Below, piece after piece: positions 1 through 7,800 of a DNA stretch of 8,241 bases. The DNA lies in the NCBI GenBank assembly GCA_045128275.1, contig JBGVRH010000064.1, positions 1 to 8,241 on the forward strand. The letters are read 5' to 3'. Numbering within the stretch: the first letter of the stretch is position 1; each line of letters begins with the position of its first letter. The notes beneath the pieces were generated by a model. It did no database searches, was not told the origin of the DNA, and saw nothing but the letters and a program-made list of their open reading frames with translations. The translations under genes were made by a program, and so were the position numbers. The DNA is from CAMEON01 sp045128275. GTDB taxonomy: Bacteria > Bacillota > Clostridia > Oscillospirales > CAG-272.

Positions 1-1190
1 TCACCTGGAAGAGATGCGTGGATATGAACGACCGTCAGCTTCGTTTCATCACGGACGGTCTTGGCGGCAGAATCAACGGCGTGCCCCGCGAGGACGGCTA
101 CGATATCACCGTGGCCTCCGAGATCATGGCCGTGTTCTGCCTGGCCTCCTCCATCACCGACCTGAAGGAGAGACTCTCCCGCATCGTGGTGGGCTACACC
201 TACGAGGAAAAGCCTGTCACCGCAGGGGATCTGGGTGCCGTGGGCGCTATGGCCGCCCTCTTGAAGGATGCCCTGAAGCCCAACCTCGTCCAGACCCTGG
301 AGGGCACTCCCGCCTTCGTCCACGGCGGCCCCTTCGCCAACATCGCTCACGGCTGTAACTCCGTCATCGCCACCAAGATGGCCATGAAGCTGGGTGACTA
401 CGCTGTTACCGAGGCAGGATTTGGCGCAGACCTGGGTGCCGAGAAGTTCCTGGACATCAAGTGCCGCATGGCAGGCCTCAACCCCGATGCCGTGGTCATG
501 GTTGCCACCGTCCGCGCTCTCAAGATGCACGGCGGCATGGCCAAGACCGAGCTGGGCAACGAGAATCTGACCGCTCTGGAGGCCGGTATCCCCAACCTGC
601 TCCGCCACGTGTCCAACATCAAGGACGTGTACAAGCTCCCCTGCGTGGTGGCCGTCAACCGTTTCCCCACCGACACCGATGCCGAGATCGACCTCGTCAT
701 TGAGAAGTGCAAGGCTCTGGGCGTGAACGTAGTCCTGTCCACCGTCTGGGCCGAGGGCGGCAAGGGCGGTATGGCTCTGGCCGAGGAGGTCGTCCGCCTC
801 TGCGAGCAGCCCAATGATTTCTCCTTCAGCTACGAGCTGGAGGGCACCATCGAGGAGAAGATCGAGGCCATCGTCCGCAGCGTCTACCGTGGCGATGCCG
901 TCAACTTCACCCCCGCCGCCAAGAAGGAGATCGCCAAGCTGGCTTCCCTGGGCTACGACAAGATGCCCGTCTGCATGGCCAAGACCCAGTACAGCTTCTC
1001 CGACGATATGACCAAGCTGGGCGCTCCCGAGGGCTTCACCGTCACCGTCCGTAACGTCAAGGTCTCCGCAGGCGCGGGCTTCATCGTGGCTCTGACGGGT
1101 GACATCATGACCATGCCCGGTCTGCCCAAGGCTCCCGCCGCGCTGAAGATCGACGTGGACGAGGACGGCAAGATCTCCGGCCTGTTCTGA
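1..1190 (+). CDS. fhs: Formate-tetrahydrofolate ligase, C-terminal part (5' truncated by window edge)
   Basis: This cytosolic enzyme joins formate to tetrahydrofolate using ATP and gives 10-formyl-tetrahydrofolate for purine synthesis, formyl-Met-tRNA or the methyl branch of acetogenesis. The frame is open from base 3 and begins TWKRCVDMNDRQLRF, a typical internal stretch of the family, so the gene enters from the left; the GTG at 18 is not the true start. About 395 residues are present of a usual 555-560, so roughly 160 are missing, including the N-terminal glycine-rich ATP-binding loop. Visible signatures are HGGPFANIAHG (321-353), EAGFGADLGAEKF just after it, the family pattern VATVRALKMHGG (501-536) and the C-terminal MPGLPKAPAA (1113-1142). 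The ending KISGLF before the TGA at 1188 is a normal family C-terminus. Codons are strongly C-ending, as expected for a highly expressed gene. I see no frameshift or missing motif. Identification is very secure. Confidence 0.97.
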   Translation, partial: TWKRCVDMNDRQLRFITDGLGGRINGVPREDGYDITVASEIMAVFCLASSITDLKERLSRIVVGYTYEEKPVTAGDLGAVGAMAALLKDALKPNLVQTLEGTPAFVHGGPFANIAHGCNSVIATKMAMKLGDYAVTEAGFGADLGAEKFLDIKCRMAGLNPDAVVMVATVRALKMHGGMAKTELGNENLTALEAGIPNLLRHVSNIKDVYKLPCVVAVNRFPTDTDAEIDLVIEKCKALGVNVVLSTVWAEGGKGGMALAEEVVRLCEQPNDFSFSYELEGTIEEKIEAIVRSVYRGDAVNFTPAAKKEIAKLASLGYDKMPVCMAKTQYSFSDDMTKLGAPEGFTVTVRNVKVSAGAGFIVALTGDIMTMPGLPKAPAALKIDVDEDGKISGLF

Positions 1191-1209
1191 TTCTTCCCAT
1201 ATTCGGTTG

Positions 1210-1251
1210 TACCGCACGGCATTGCTGTGCGGTATTGCCTTTCACTTTTTT
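1210..1251 (+). terminator. Terminator-like hairpin after fhs, abutting the sulP ribosome binding site
   Basis: Bases 1210-1220 (TACCGCACGGC) pair with 1224-1234 (GCTGTGCGGTA), an 11-base stem with one G-U pair and a three-base loop ATT. The following sequence is T-rich but broken (TTGCCTTTCAC) before a run of six T at 1246-1251. The U-tract does not follow the stem directly, so termination may be partial. It lies 19 bases past the fhs stop and only about 5 bases before the GGAG of the next gene. Confidence 0.6.
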
Positions 1252-1270
1252 CTATCGGAGATACATCACT

Positions 1271-2950
1271 ATGAAATTCTTCTCTCCCAAGCTTTTTTCC
1301 GCCCTCAAGGGCTACTCCGCCTCCAAGCTGGTGTCCGACCTGGTGGCGGGTATCATCGTCGCCATCATCGCCCTGCCCCTGTCCATTGCCCTGGCCATCG
1401 CCTCGGGCGTGTCCCCCCAGCAGGGACTCTACACCGCCATCGTCGCGGGCTTTGTCATCGCCTTCCTTGGCGGTAGCCGCGTCAACATTTCGGGCCCCAC
1501 CGCCGCCTTCGCCACCATCGTGGCGGGTGTGGTGGCCACCCATGGCACCGAGGGGCTGATCCTCGCCACCGTCATGGCGGGTATCCTCCTCATCCTCATG
1601 GGCATCTGCCGCTTCGGCGCGCTGATCAAGTACATCCCCATGACCATCACCACGGGCTTTACCGCAGGTATTGCCGTGACCATTCTGGTGGGACAGATCA
1701 AGGACTTTCTGGGTCTGACCTTCGCCCCCGGCACCAATGCCATTGAGACGGGGGAGAAGCTGGAGGCCATTTTCGAGTCCATCTCTACCTTCAACCCCCA
1801 TGCCCTCATCGTGGGCGGCGTGGGCATGGCCATTCTCATCCTGTGGCCTATGCTGGGTAAGACGAAGTGGGGCGCTCTGTCCACCGTGCTGGGCAAGATC
1901 CCTCCCTCCATCGTGGCCGTGGCCGTTGGTATTCTGCTGGTGCAGTTCACCCCTCTGGAGGTGGCCACCATCGGCTCCTTGTACCCCGATCTCAAGGCGG
2001 GCTTCCCCACCCCTTCTCTGCCCTCCTTTGACCTGGCCACCGTGAGAGCCGTGATCCCCAGCGCCTTCACCATCGCCATCCTTGCCGCCATTGAGTCCCT
2101 GCTCTCCTGCGTGGTCTCCGACGGCATGATCGGTGACCGCCACAACTCCAATACCGAGCTGATCGCCCAGGGTGTGGGCAACGTCTGCTCGGGTCTGTTC
2201 GGCGGTATTCCCGCCACGGGTGCTATTGCCCGCACCGCCGCCAACGTCAAGAACGGCGGCCGTTCCCCCATCGCGGGCATGGTTCACGCGGTGGTGCTGC
2301 TCCTGTTCCTTTTGGTGCTGATGCCCGTGGCCAAGATGATCCCCATGCCCATCATCGCCGCCGTCCTGTTCATGGTGGCCTACAACATGAGCGAGTGGCG
2401 CCACTTCGTCCATATCTGCCGCTTCTCTCCCAAGAGCGACATTCTGGTGCTGGTGGTGACCTTTATTCTGACGGTGGTCTTTGACCTGGTGGTCGCCATC
2501 GCCGTGGGTCTGGTGCTGGCCGCCGTGCTGTTCATCAAGCGCATGAGCGACGTCACCTACGTCCGCCGATGGGAGGACAGACTGGAGGGCGAGGGCAAGG
2601 TTCGCGCCGTTCCCGAGGGGACGGTGGTCTACGAGATCCACGGCCCCATGTTCTTTGCCGATGCCGAGAAGTTCACCGACTTCACCCCCGACGGCGACAC
2701 CCGCGCGGTGATTTTGCGCATGAGCAACGTCCCCTCCATCGATGCTACCGTCATGCGGAATCTGGAGGTGCTGGCCACCGCCTGCGAGAGCCACGGCGTG
2801 ACTCTGATCTTGTCCCACGTCAATGACCAGCCCATGAAGGTCATGAGAAAGTCGGGATTCTACGAGCGCGTGGGCACCGAGAATTTCCGCCCCCACATCG
2901 ACGACGCGCTGGCGTACGCGGGGAAGGTCTGCGGGGAGACGGAAGAGTAA
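1271..2950 (+). CDS. SulP-family inorganic anion / dicarboxylate transporter with STAS domain
   Basis: This is an inner-membrane secondary transporter of the SulP (SLC26-like) family, 559 residues. The ATG at 1271 is chosen because GGAG (1257-1260) lies 10 bases upstream and the protein then begins right at the usual MKFFSPKLFSALKGYS-type lead; a TTG at 1235 would start inside the preceding hairpin region. Residues ~20-430 carry many hydrophobic segments with the family motifs ISGPTAAF (73-80), AIESLLSCVVSDG around E275, GGIPATGAIARTAANV, and VAYNMSEW (371-376). A cytosolic STAS domain follows from about residue 450 (VVYEIHGPMFFADAEKF, then SIDAT with D491, A492 and T493). The sequence resembles E. 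coli DauA (YchM), a dicarboxylate transporter, more than cyanobacterial BicA. In BicA the residue matching E275 is aspartate and helps bind sodium; glutamate there is associated with proton-coupled members (recalled family knowledge). Substrate cannot be fixed: sulfate, bicarbonate and C4-dicarboxylates are all possible. Neighbours do not settle it. Confidence 0.93.
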   Translation: MKFFSPKLFSALKGYSASKLVSDLVAGIIVAIIALPLSIALAIASGVSPQQGLYTAIVAGFVIAFLGGSRVNISGPTAAFATIVAGVVATHGTEGLILATVMAGILLILMGICRFGALIKYIPMTITTGFTAGIAVTILVGQIKDFLGLTFAPGTNAIETGEKLEAIFESISTFNPHALIVGGVGMAILILWPMLGKTKWGALSTVLGKIPPSIVAVAVGILLVQFTPLEVATIGSLYPDLKAGFPTPSLPSFDLATVRAVIPSAFTIAILAAIESLLSCVVSDGMIGDRHNSNTELIAQGVGNVCSGLFGGIPATGAIARTAANVKNGGRSPIAGMVHAVVLLLFLLVLMPVAKMIPMPIIAAVLFMVAYNMSEWRHFVHICRFSPKSDILVLVVTFILTVVFDLVVAIAVGLVLAAVLFIKRMSDVTYVRRWEDRLEGEGKVRAVPEGTVVYEIHGPMFFADAEKFTDFTPDGDTRAVILRMSNVPSIDATVMRNLEVLATACESHGVTLILSHVNDQPMKVMRKSGFYERVGTENFRPHIDDALAYAGKVCGETEE

Positions 2951-2959
2951 TTGATTTTG

Positions 2960-2999
2960 GCACCGCTTGACTTTTTGTTGGGCGGTGCTTTGTGATGTT
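2960..2999 (+). terminator. Weak terminator-like hairpin after sulP
   Basis: GCACCGC (2960-2966) is perfectly complementary to GCGGTGC (2982-2988), with a 15-base T-rich loop, followed by TTTGTGATGTTT. It sits 9 bases after the sulP stop. The 7-base stem is GC-rich, but the loop is long and the T-tract interrupted, so it is a plausible but weak intrinsic terminator. Confidence 0.45.
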
Positions 3000-3059
3000 T
3001 GCAAATTGCGGTTTATCGGTCTGTTTGCACAGTAGGAAGATAATACTCACCTAAATGCC

Positions 3060-3217
3060 CGCGTTCTCCCCCACCCGCTTCGCGGGAGCCCCCTCCCGGA
3101 GGGGGCCTCATACCTTGCTCCGCGGAAATCCGTTTCCCGATAAGTGATTTTGCCCCGCGCTCCTAAGGCTCCCTCCGGGAGGGAGCTCCCGCCCGCAGGC
3201 GGGTGAGGGAGAACGCG
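3060..3217. repeat. Head-to-head pair of GC-rich hairpin repeat elements
   Basis: Two copies of one element face each other. The outer ends CGCGTTC (3060-3066) and GAACGCG (3211-3217) are exact inverted repeats, and the complementarity runs on, imperfectly, for about 50 bases per arm, with about 57 bases between the arms. Each copy also folds on its own. In the left copy CCCGC-TTC-GCGGG spans 3074-3086, and 9-base arms GCCCCCTCC / GGAGGGGGC span 3088-3106. In the right copy GCTCCCTCC / GGAGGGAGC spans 3168-3186, and CCCGCC-CGCA-GGCGGG spans 3188-3203. A third copy lies at 4681-4754. No transposase or clear target-site duplication is seen. The look is that of a REP- or MITE-like non-coding repeat; read from either side it might also help end transcription. 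Confidence 0.8.
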
Positions 3218-3362
3218 CACATAGAAATACGCAATTCGCTACGGGTAGCAAACTCACCGACAAATCCAAATTTGAAATTCTTCAAACCCACCACCTACGC
3301 CCCCTCCCAACATTTTTAACAAATTTCTCCCCAAACCTTTTCAGAATTCTACACTTTGCCAC
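3218..3362. other. AT-rich non-coding stretch upstream of the pyrC promoter
   Basis: Base composition changes sharply here from the GC-rich repeat to AT-rich DNA with C-runs on the + strand. I see no credible gene, no long hairpin and no PyrR-type binding loop. Short open frames on the minus strand run into the antisense of pyrC and have no convincing start or family resemblance. Confidence 0.6.
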
Positions 3363-3391
3363 TTGACGATTTCCCTCCATTATGATATAAT
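3363..3391 (+). promoter_or_regulatory. Near-consensus sigma-A promoter for pyrC
   Basis: The -35 box TTGACG (3363-3368) matches the consensus TTGACA in five of six bases. A 17-base spacer (3369-3385) leads to a perfect -10 TATAAT (3386-3391). The bases TGA at 3383-3385 add an extended -10 TGn. Transcription should start near 3397-3399, giving a leader of only about 30 bases before the pyrC ATG. That is too short for a PyrR-type or other attenuator. Confidence 0.8.
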
Positions 3392-3426
3392 AATACAAAT
3401 AACTGAATAGCGGAAAAGGAGTCAAA

Positions 3427-4665
3427 ATGGAGAACGTACTGGCTATGAAGAAAGCGAATATTGCCCATCTGTCGGCTGTTTCGTCGACTTGTTCTTCTGT
3501 TTTTGACGGCTCTGTTTTTTGCGGTGGCACTGCTGTGGATCTCACTCAGTTCGACCGCGGGAATGTTGTTGTTTTGCCCGGTTTTTGCGATGTGCATGTG
3601 CATTTTCGTGAGCCGGGCTTTTCTTATAAGGAGACCATCGCCACGGGCTCGCGCTCGGCGGCGGCAGGCGGCTACACCGCTGTGTGTACCATGCCCAACC
3701 TGAACCCCGTCCCCGATTCGGTAGAGCATTTGAGAGAACAGACCGCCATCATCGAACAGGATGCCGTCATCCACGTCTACCCCTACGCCTCCATCACCGT
3801 AGGCCAGGCGGGGCAGGAGCTGTCCGACATGGAGGGCATGGCGAGCGATTGCATCGCCTTCTCTGACGACGGGCGGGGCGTGCAGAGTGACGACATGATG
3901 CGCGCCGCTATGGTCAAAGCCAAGGCCCTGGGCAAGATGATCGTCGCCCACTGCGAGGTCAACGACCTCTTGCGCGGCGGCTACATCCACGACGGCGAGT
4001 ATGCCAAGGCCCACGGCCACAGAGGCATCTGCTCCGAGAGCGAGTATGCCCAGATCAGCAGAGACCTGGAGCTGGTTCGTGAGATCGGGTGCGCCTACCA
4101 CGTCTGCCACATCTCCACCAAGGAGAGCGTAGAGCTCGTCCGCTGCGCCAAGGCCGAGGGGCTTGACGTGACCTGCGAGACCGGCCCCCACTACCTGGTG
4201 CTGGATGACGGAGACCTCAAAGAGGACGGCCGCTTTAAGATGAATCCCCCCCTCCGCTCCCCTGAAGACCGCGAGGCTCTCATTGAGGGCATCCTGGACG
4301 GCACCATCGATATGATCGCCACCGACCACGCTCCCCACTCCGCAGAGGAGAAGGGAAGGGGACTGGAAAAGTCCGCCTTCGGCATCGTGGGCCTGGAGAC
4401 CGCATTCCCCGTGCTGTACACCTACATGGTGCGGGCGGGTGTCATGACCATGGAAAAGCTGGTGGAGACCATGTGCGTAAACCCCCGCAAGCGGTTTGGC
4501 ATCCCCCAGGGCCATGATTTCGCCATCTGGGATCTCGGGGAGGTCTACACCGTTGACCCCGAGACCTTCGTCACCATGGGTCGGGCGACCCCCTTCGCGG
4601 GACATACCCTGCGGGGCAAGTGCCTTCTGACCGTGGTTGACGGACAGGTTGTGTACAAGGCGTAA
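3427..4665 (+). CDS. pyrC: Dihydroorotase, type I
   Basis: This cytosolic metalloenzyme of the amidohydrolase family closes N-carbamoyl-aspartate to dihydroorotate, step three of UMP synthesis. The protein is 412 residues, close to the usual 420-430. The ATG at 3427 is supported by AAGGAG (3416-3421) five bases upstream and by the promoter just before it. Metal and substrate residues are all visible: DVHVHFREPG with H57, H59 and R61; N91 in MPNLNP; D148 in FSDDG (the bridging aspartate of type I enzymes, in place of carboxylated lysine); H175 in VAHCE; H228 in YHVCHIST; and the catalytic D300 in IATDHAPH. NPPLRSPEDREAL and GLETAFP are further family signatures. It looks fully active. The first 65 or so codons use T-ending codons far more than the rest of the gene. 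It is the first gene of the cluster with carB and pyrK. The symbol pyrC fits the usual Gram-positive naming. Confidence 0.96.
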   Translation: MENVLAMKKANIAHLSAVSSTCSSVFDGSVFCGGTAVDLTQFDRGNVVVLPGFCDVHVHFREPGFSYKETIATGSRSAAAGGYTAVCTMPNLNPVPDSVEHLREQTAIIEQDAVIHVYPYASITVGQAGQELSDMEGMASDCIAFSDDGRGVQSDDMMRAAMVKAKALGKMIVAHCEVNDLLRGGYIHDGEYAKAHGHRGICSESEYAQISRDLELVREIGCAYHVCHISTKESVELVRCAKAEGLDVTCETGPHYLVLDDGDLKEDGRFKMNPPLRSPEDREALIEGILDGTIDMIATDHAPHSAEEKGRGLEKSAFGIVGLETAFPVLYTYMVRAGVMTMEKLVETMCVNPRKRFGIPQGHDFAIWDLGEVYTVDPETFVTMGRATPFAGHTLRGKCLLTVVDGQVVYKA

Positions 4666-4680
4666 CACATTCGCTTGTTA

Positions 4681-4754
4681 CCCTCTCCGTCACGCCCTTA
4701 CGGACGTGCCACCTCTCCCATAGGGAGAGCTCCCGCCGAAGGCGGGTGAGGGGG
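4681..4754 (+). repeat. Third copy of the GC-rich hairpin repeat, between pyrC and carB
   Basis: This element shares its core with the right copy of the 3060-3217 pair: GAGCTCCCGCC, a short loop, then GGCGGGTGAGGG (4727-4752 here, 3183-3209 there). It folds as three small hairpins: CACG / CGTG (4691-4694 and 4705-4708), CTCTCCC-ATA-GGGAGAG (4713-4729) and CCCGCC-GAA-GGCGGG (4732-4746). Its ends CCCTC (4681-4685) and GAGGG (4748-4752) can pair to enclose them. It carries an additional first hairpin that the other two copies lack. No T-run follows, so it is not a standard terminator; co-transcribed mRNA would carry it as a structured spacer. The remaining bases up to carB (4755-4797) show no clear promoter. 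Confidence 0.8.
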
Positions 4755-4812
4755 CGATTCCGGTTCATTCGTTTCAAATTCATTCCATATAGATCGCAGG
4801 AGGATCAAAACA

Positions 4813-7800
4813 ATGGCAAAGAGAACAGACCTTAAGAAGATTCTGATCATCGGCTCCGGCCCCATCGTCATCGGTCAGGCCGCCGAGTTCGACTACGCGG
4901 GCACCCAGGCCTGCCTCGCCCTCAAGGAGGAGGGCTACGAGGTGGTGCTGGTGAACTCCAACCCCGCTACCATCATGACCGACACCACCATCGCCGACAA
5001 GGTGTACATGGAGCCTCTGACCCTGGAGTACGTGGCCAAGATCCTGCGCTACGAGCGTCCCGATGCCATCGTTCCCGGTATCGGCGGCCAGACGGGTCTG
5101 AATCTGGCTATGCAGCTGGAAAAGAAGGGCATCCTCAAGGAGTGCCACACCGAGCTTCTCGGTACCTCCAGCGAGTCCATCGAGCGCGCCGAGGACAGAG
5201 AGCTGTTCAAGGAGCTGTGCCAGTCCATCGGTGAGCCCGTCATCCCCTCCGAGATCACCTACAACCTGGACGAGGCCAAGGCGGCGGCCGCCCGCATCGG
5301 CTACCCCGTGGTGCTTCGTCCCGCCTTCACCCTGGGCGGCACCGGCGGCGGCTTTGCCAACAACGAGGCCGAGCTTGTGGAGATCGGTATCAACGCATTC
5401 AAGCTCTCTCCCGTCCATCAGGTGCTGATCGAGAAGTCCGTCAAGGGCTACAAGGAGATCGAGTTTGAGGTCATGCGTGACTCCTCCGACCATGCCATCA
5501 CCATCTGCGGCATGGAGAACATCGACCCCGTGGGCGTCCACACCGGTGACTCCATCGTGGTGGCTCCCATCATGACCCTGTCCGACCACGACCGTCAGAT
5601 GCTCAACGACTCCGCCATCAAGCTCATCCGCGAGGTGAAGATCGAGGGCGGCTGTAACGTCCAGTTCGCGCTCAATCCCAACTCCAGCGAGTATTACCTC
5701 ATCGAGGTCAACCCCCGCGTGTCCCGCTCCTCCGCGCTGGCCTCCAAGGCCTCGGGCTACCCCATCGCCCGCGTCACCGCCAAGATCGCCGTGGGTATGA
5801 CCCTGGAGGAGATCAAGATCGCCAACACCAACGCGGCATTCGAGCCTTCCCTGGACTACTGCATCGCCAAGCTCCCCCGTTTCCCCTTCGACAAGTTCAC
5901 CACCGCCTCCAATACCCTGGGCACCCAGATGAAGGCCACGGGTGAGGTCATGGGCATCGGCTCTACCCTGGAGGAGTGCCTCCTGAAGGGTATGCGTTCC
6001 CTGGAGGTGGGTGTCAACCACGTCTACCACCACAAGTTCGACAATATGTCCACCGAGGACATCCTGGACTACATCAAGGAGTTCCGTGACGATAACATCT
6101 TCGCCATCGCCGAGCTGGTCTACCGCGGCGTGACCGTGGAGAAGCTCCACGAGATCACCATGATCACCCCCTACTTCCTGGAGGCCATCAAGCGCATCGT
6201 GGACATGGAGGAGACTCTGAAGGCTCATCCCTTCGATCTCGAGATCCTCACCGCCGCCAAGAAGATGGGCTTCTCCGACAAATACGTGGCCAGAATGTGG
6301 AAGTGCGGCGAGCTGGACGTGTTCGGCTTCCGCAAGGAGCACAACCTGTTCCCCGTGTTCCGTATGGTGGACACCTGCCACACCGGCGCGTACATCCCCT
6401 ACTTCTACTCCTCCTACACCGGGGAGAACACCTCGGTGCTGACCGACAAGAAGAAGATCGTGGTGCTGGGCGCGGGCCCCATCCGCATCGGTCAGGGCGT
6501 TGAGTTCGACTACTCCACCGTCCACGCCGTCACCACCATCAAGAACTCCGGCTACGAGGCCATCATCATCAACAACAACCCCGAGACGGTCTCCACCGAC
6601 TACACCACCGCCGACAAGCTCTACTTTGAGCCTCTGACTCCCGAGGATGTCATGAACATCATCGAGTTCGAGAAGCCCGAGGGTGTCATCGCCTCCCTGG
6701 GCGGTCAGACCGCCATCAACCTGGCACAGCCTCTCTATGACAGAGGCGTGAAGATCATCGGCACCGACTGCCAGGCCATTGACCGCGCCGAGGACAGAAA
6801 CGCCTTTGAGAACCTCCTCAACGAGCTGAACATCCCCCGCGCCAAGGGTAAGGCCGTCACCAAGATGGAGGACGGCATCGCCGCCGCCCGTGAGATCGGC
6901 TACCCCGTGCTGGTTCGTCCCTCCTTCGTGCTGGGCGGCCGCGCCATGCAGATCGTCGGCAATGAGGATCAGCTTCGCCACTACCTCAAGACCGCTGTTG
7001 AGATCGACGAGGACAAGCCCGTGCTGGTGGACAAGTACATCAGCGGTAAGGAGGTCGAGGTGGATGCCATCTGCGACGGTCACAACGTCTTCGTCCCCGG
7101 TATCATGGAGCTGGTCGAGAGAACCGGTGTCCACAGCGGTGACTCCATCTCCGTCTATCCTCCCTTCTCCATCTCCAACAAGGTGAAGGGCACCATCCTG
7201 CAGTACGCCAAGGCTCTGGGTCTGGGCATCGGCATCGTGGGTCTGTATAACATCCAGTTCATCGTGGACGAGCATGAGGACGTGTACATCATCGAGGTCA
7301 ATCCTCGCTCCTCCCGTACCGTGCCCTTCCTGTCCAAGGCTACGGGCTACAGCCTGGCCGACATCGCTACCGAGGTCATCCTGGGCAAGTCCCTCAAGGA
7401 GCTGGGCATCTTCGACATTTACCCCGACGAGAAGAAGCGTTGGTACGTCAAGGTCCCCGTGTTCTCCTTCAACAAGCTTCGCGGCCTGGACGCTTACCTC
7501 TCCCCCGAGATGAAGTCCACGGGTGAGGCCATCGGCTACGACGATAAGTTCTACCGCGCTTTGTACAAGGCTCTCCAGGCCTCGGGCATGAAGCTCCAGA
7601 ACTACGGTACCGTCTTCGCCACCATCGCCGACAAGGACAAGCCCGAGTGCCTGCCCCTCATCCGCCGCTTCTACAACCTGGGCTTCAACATTGAGGCTAC
7701 CAGCGGCACCGCCCGCTTCCTCAAGGAGAACGGCATCCGCACCCACGTGGTTGCCAAGCTGGACGAGGACAGCGACGAGATCCGCGAGGCTCTGGCCCAG

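Noticed and set aside
1235..1270. An upstream TTG start for sulP adding 12 residues
   Set aside because: It begins right at the base of the preceding hairpin and has no ribosome binding site, while the ATG at 1271 has GGAG at a fitting distance.
953..3004. A 683-codon open frame on the minus strand opposite sulP
   Set aside because: Same shadow effect; low-complexity H/G/D-rich translation and overlap with two well-supported genes.
3060..3217. CRISPR array or riboswitch in the sulP-pyrC gap
   Set aside because: The repeats are inverted, only two, with no regular spacers, and they lie upstream of the mapped promoter motif, so they would not be in the pyrC leader.
3349..4668. A 439-codon minus-strand frame opposite pyrC
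   Set aside because: Antisense shadow of pyrC; it runs over the strong promoter and has no family resemblance.
4770..4800. TATAGA (4788-4793) as a -10 box for a carB promoter
   Set aside because: No fitting -35 box, and transcription would begin on top of the AGGAGG ribosome binding site.
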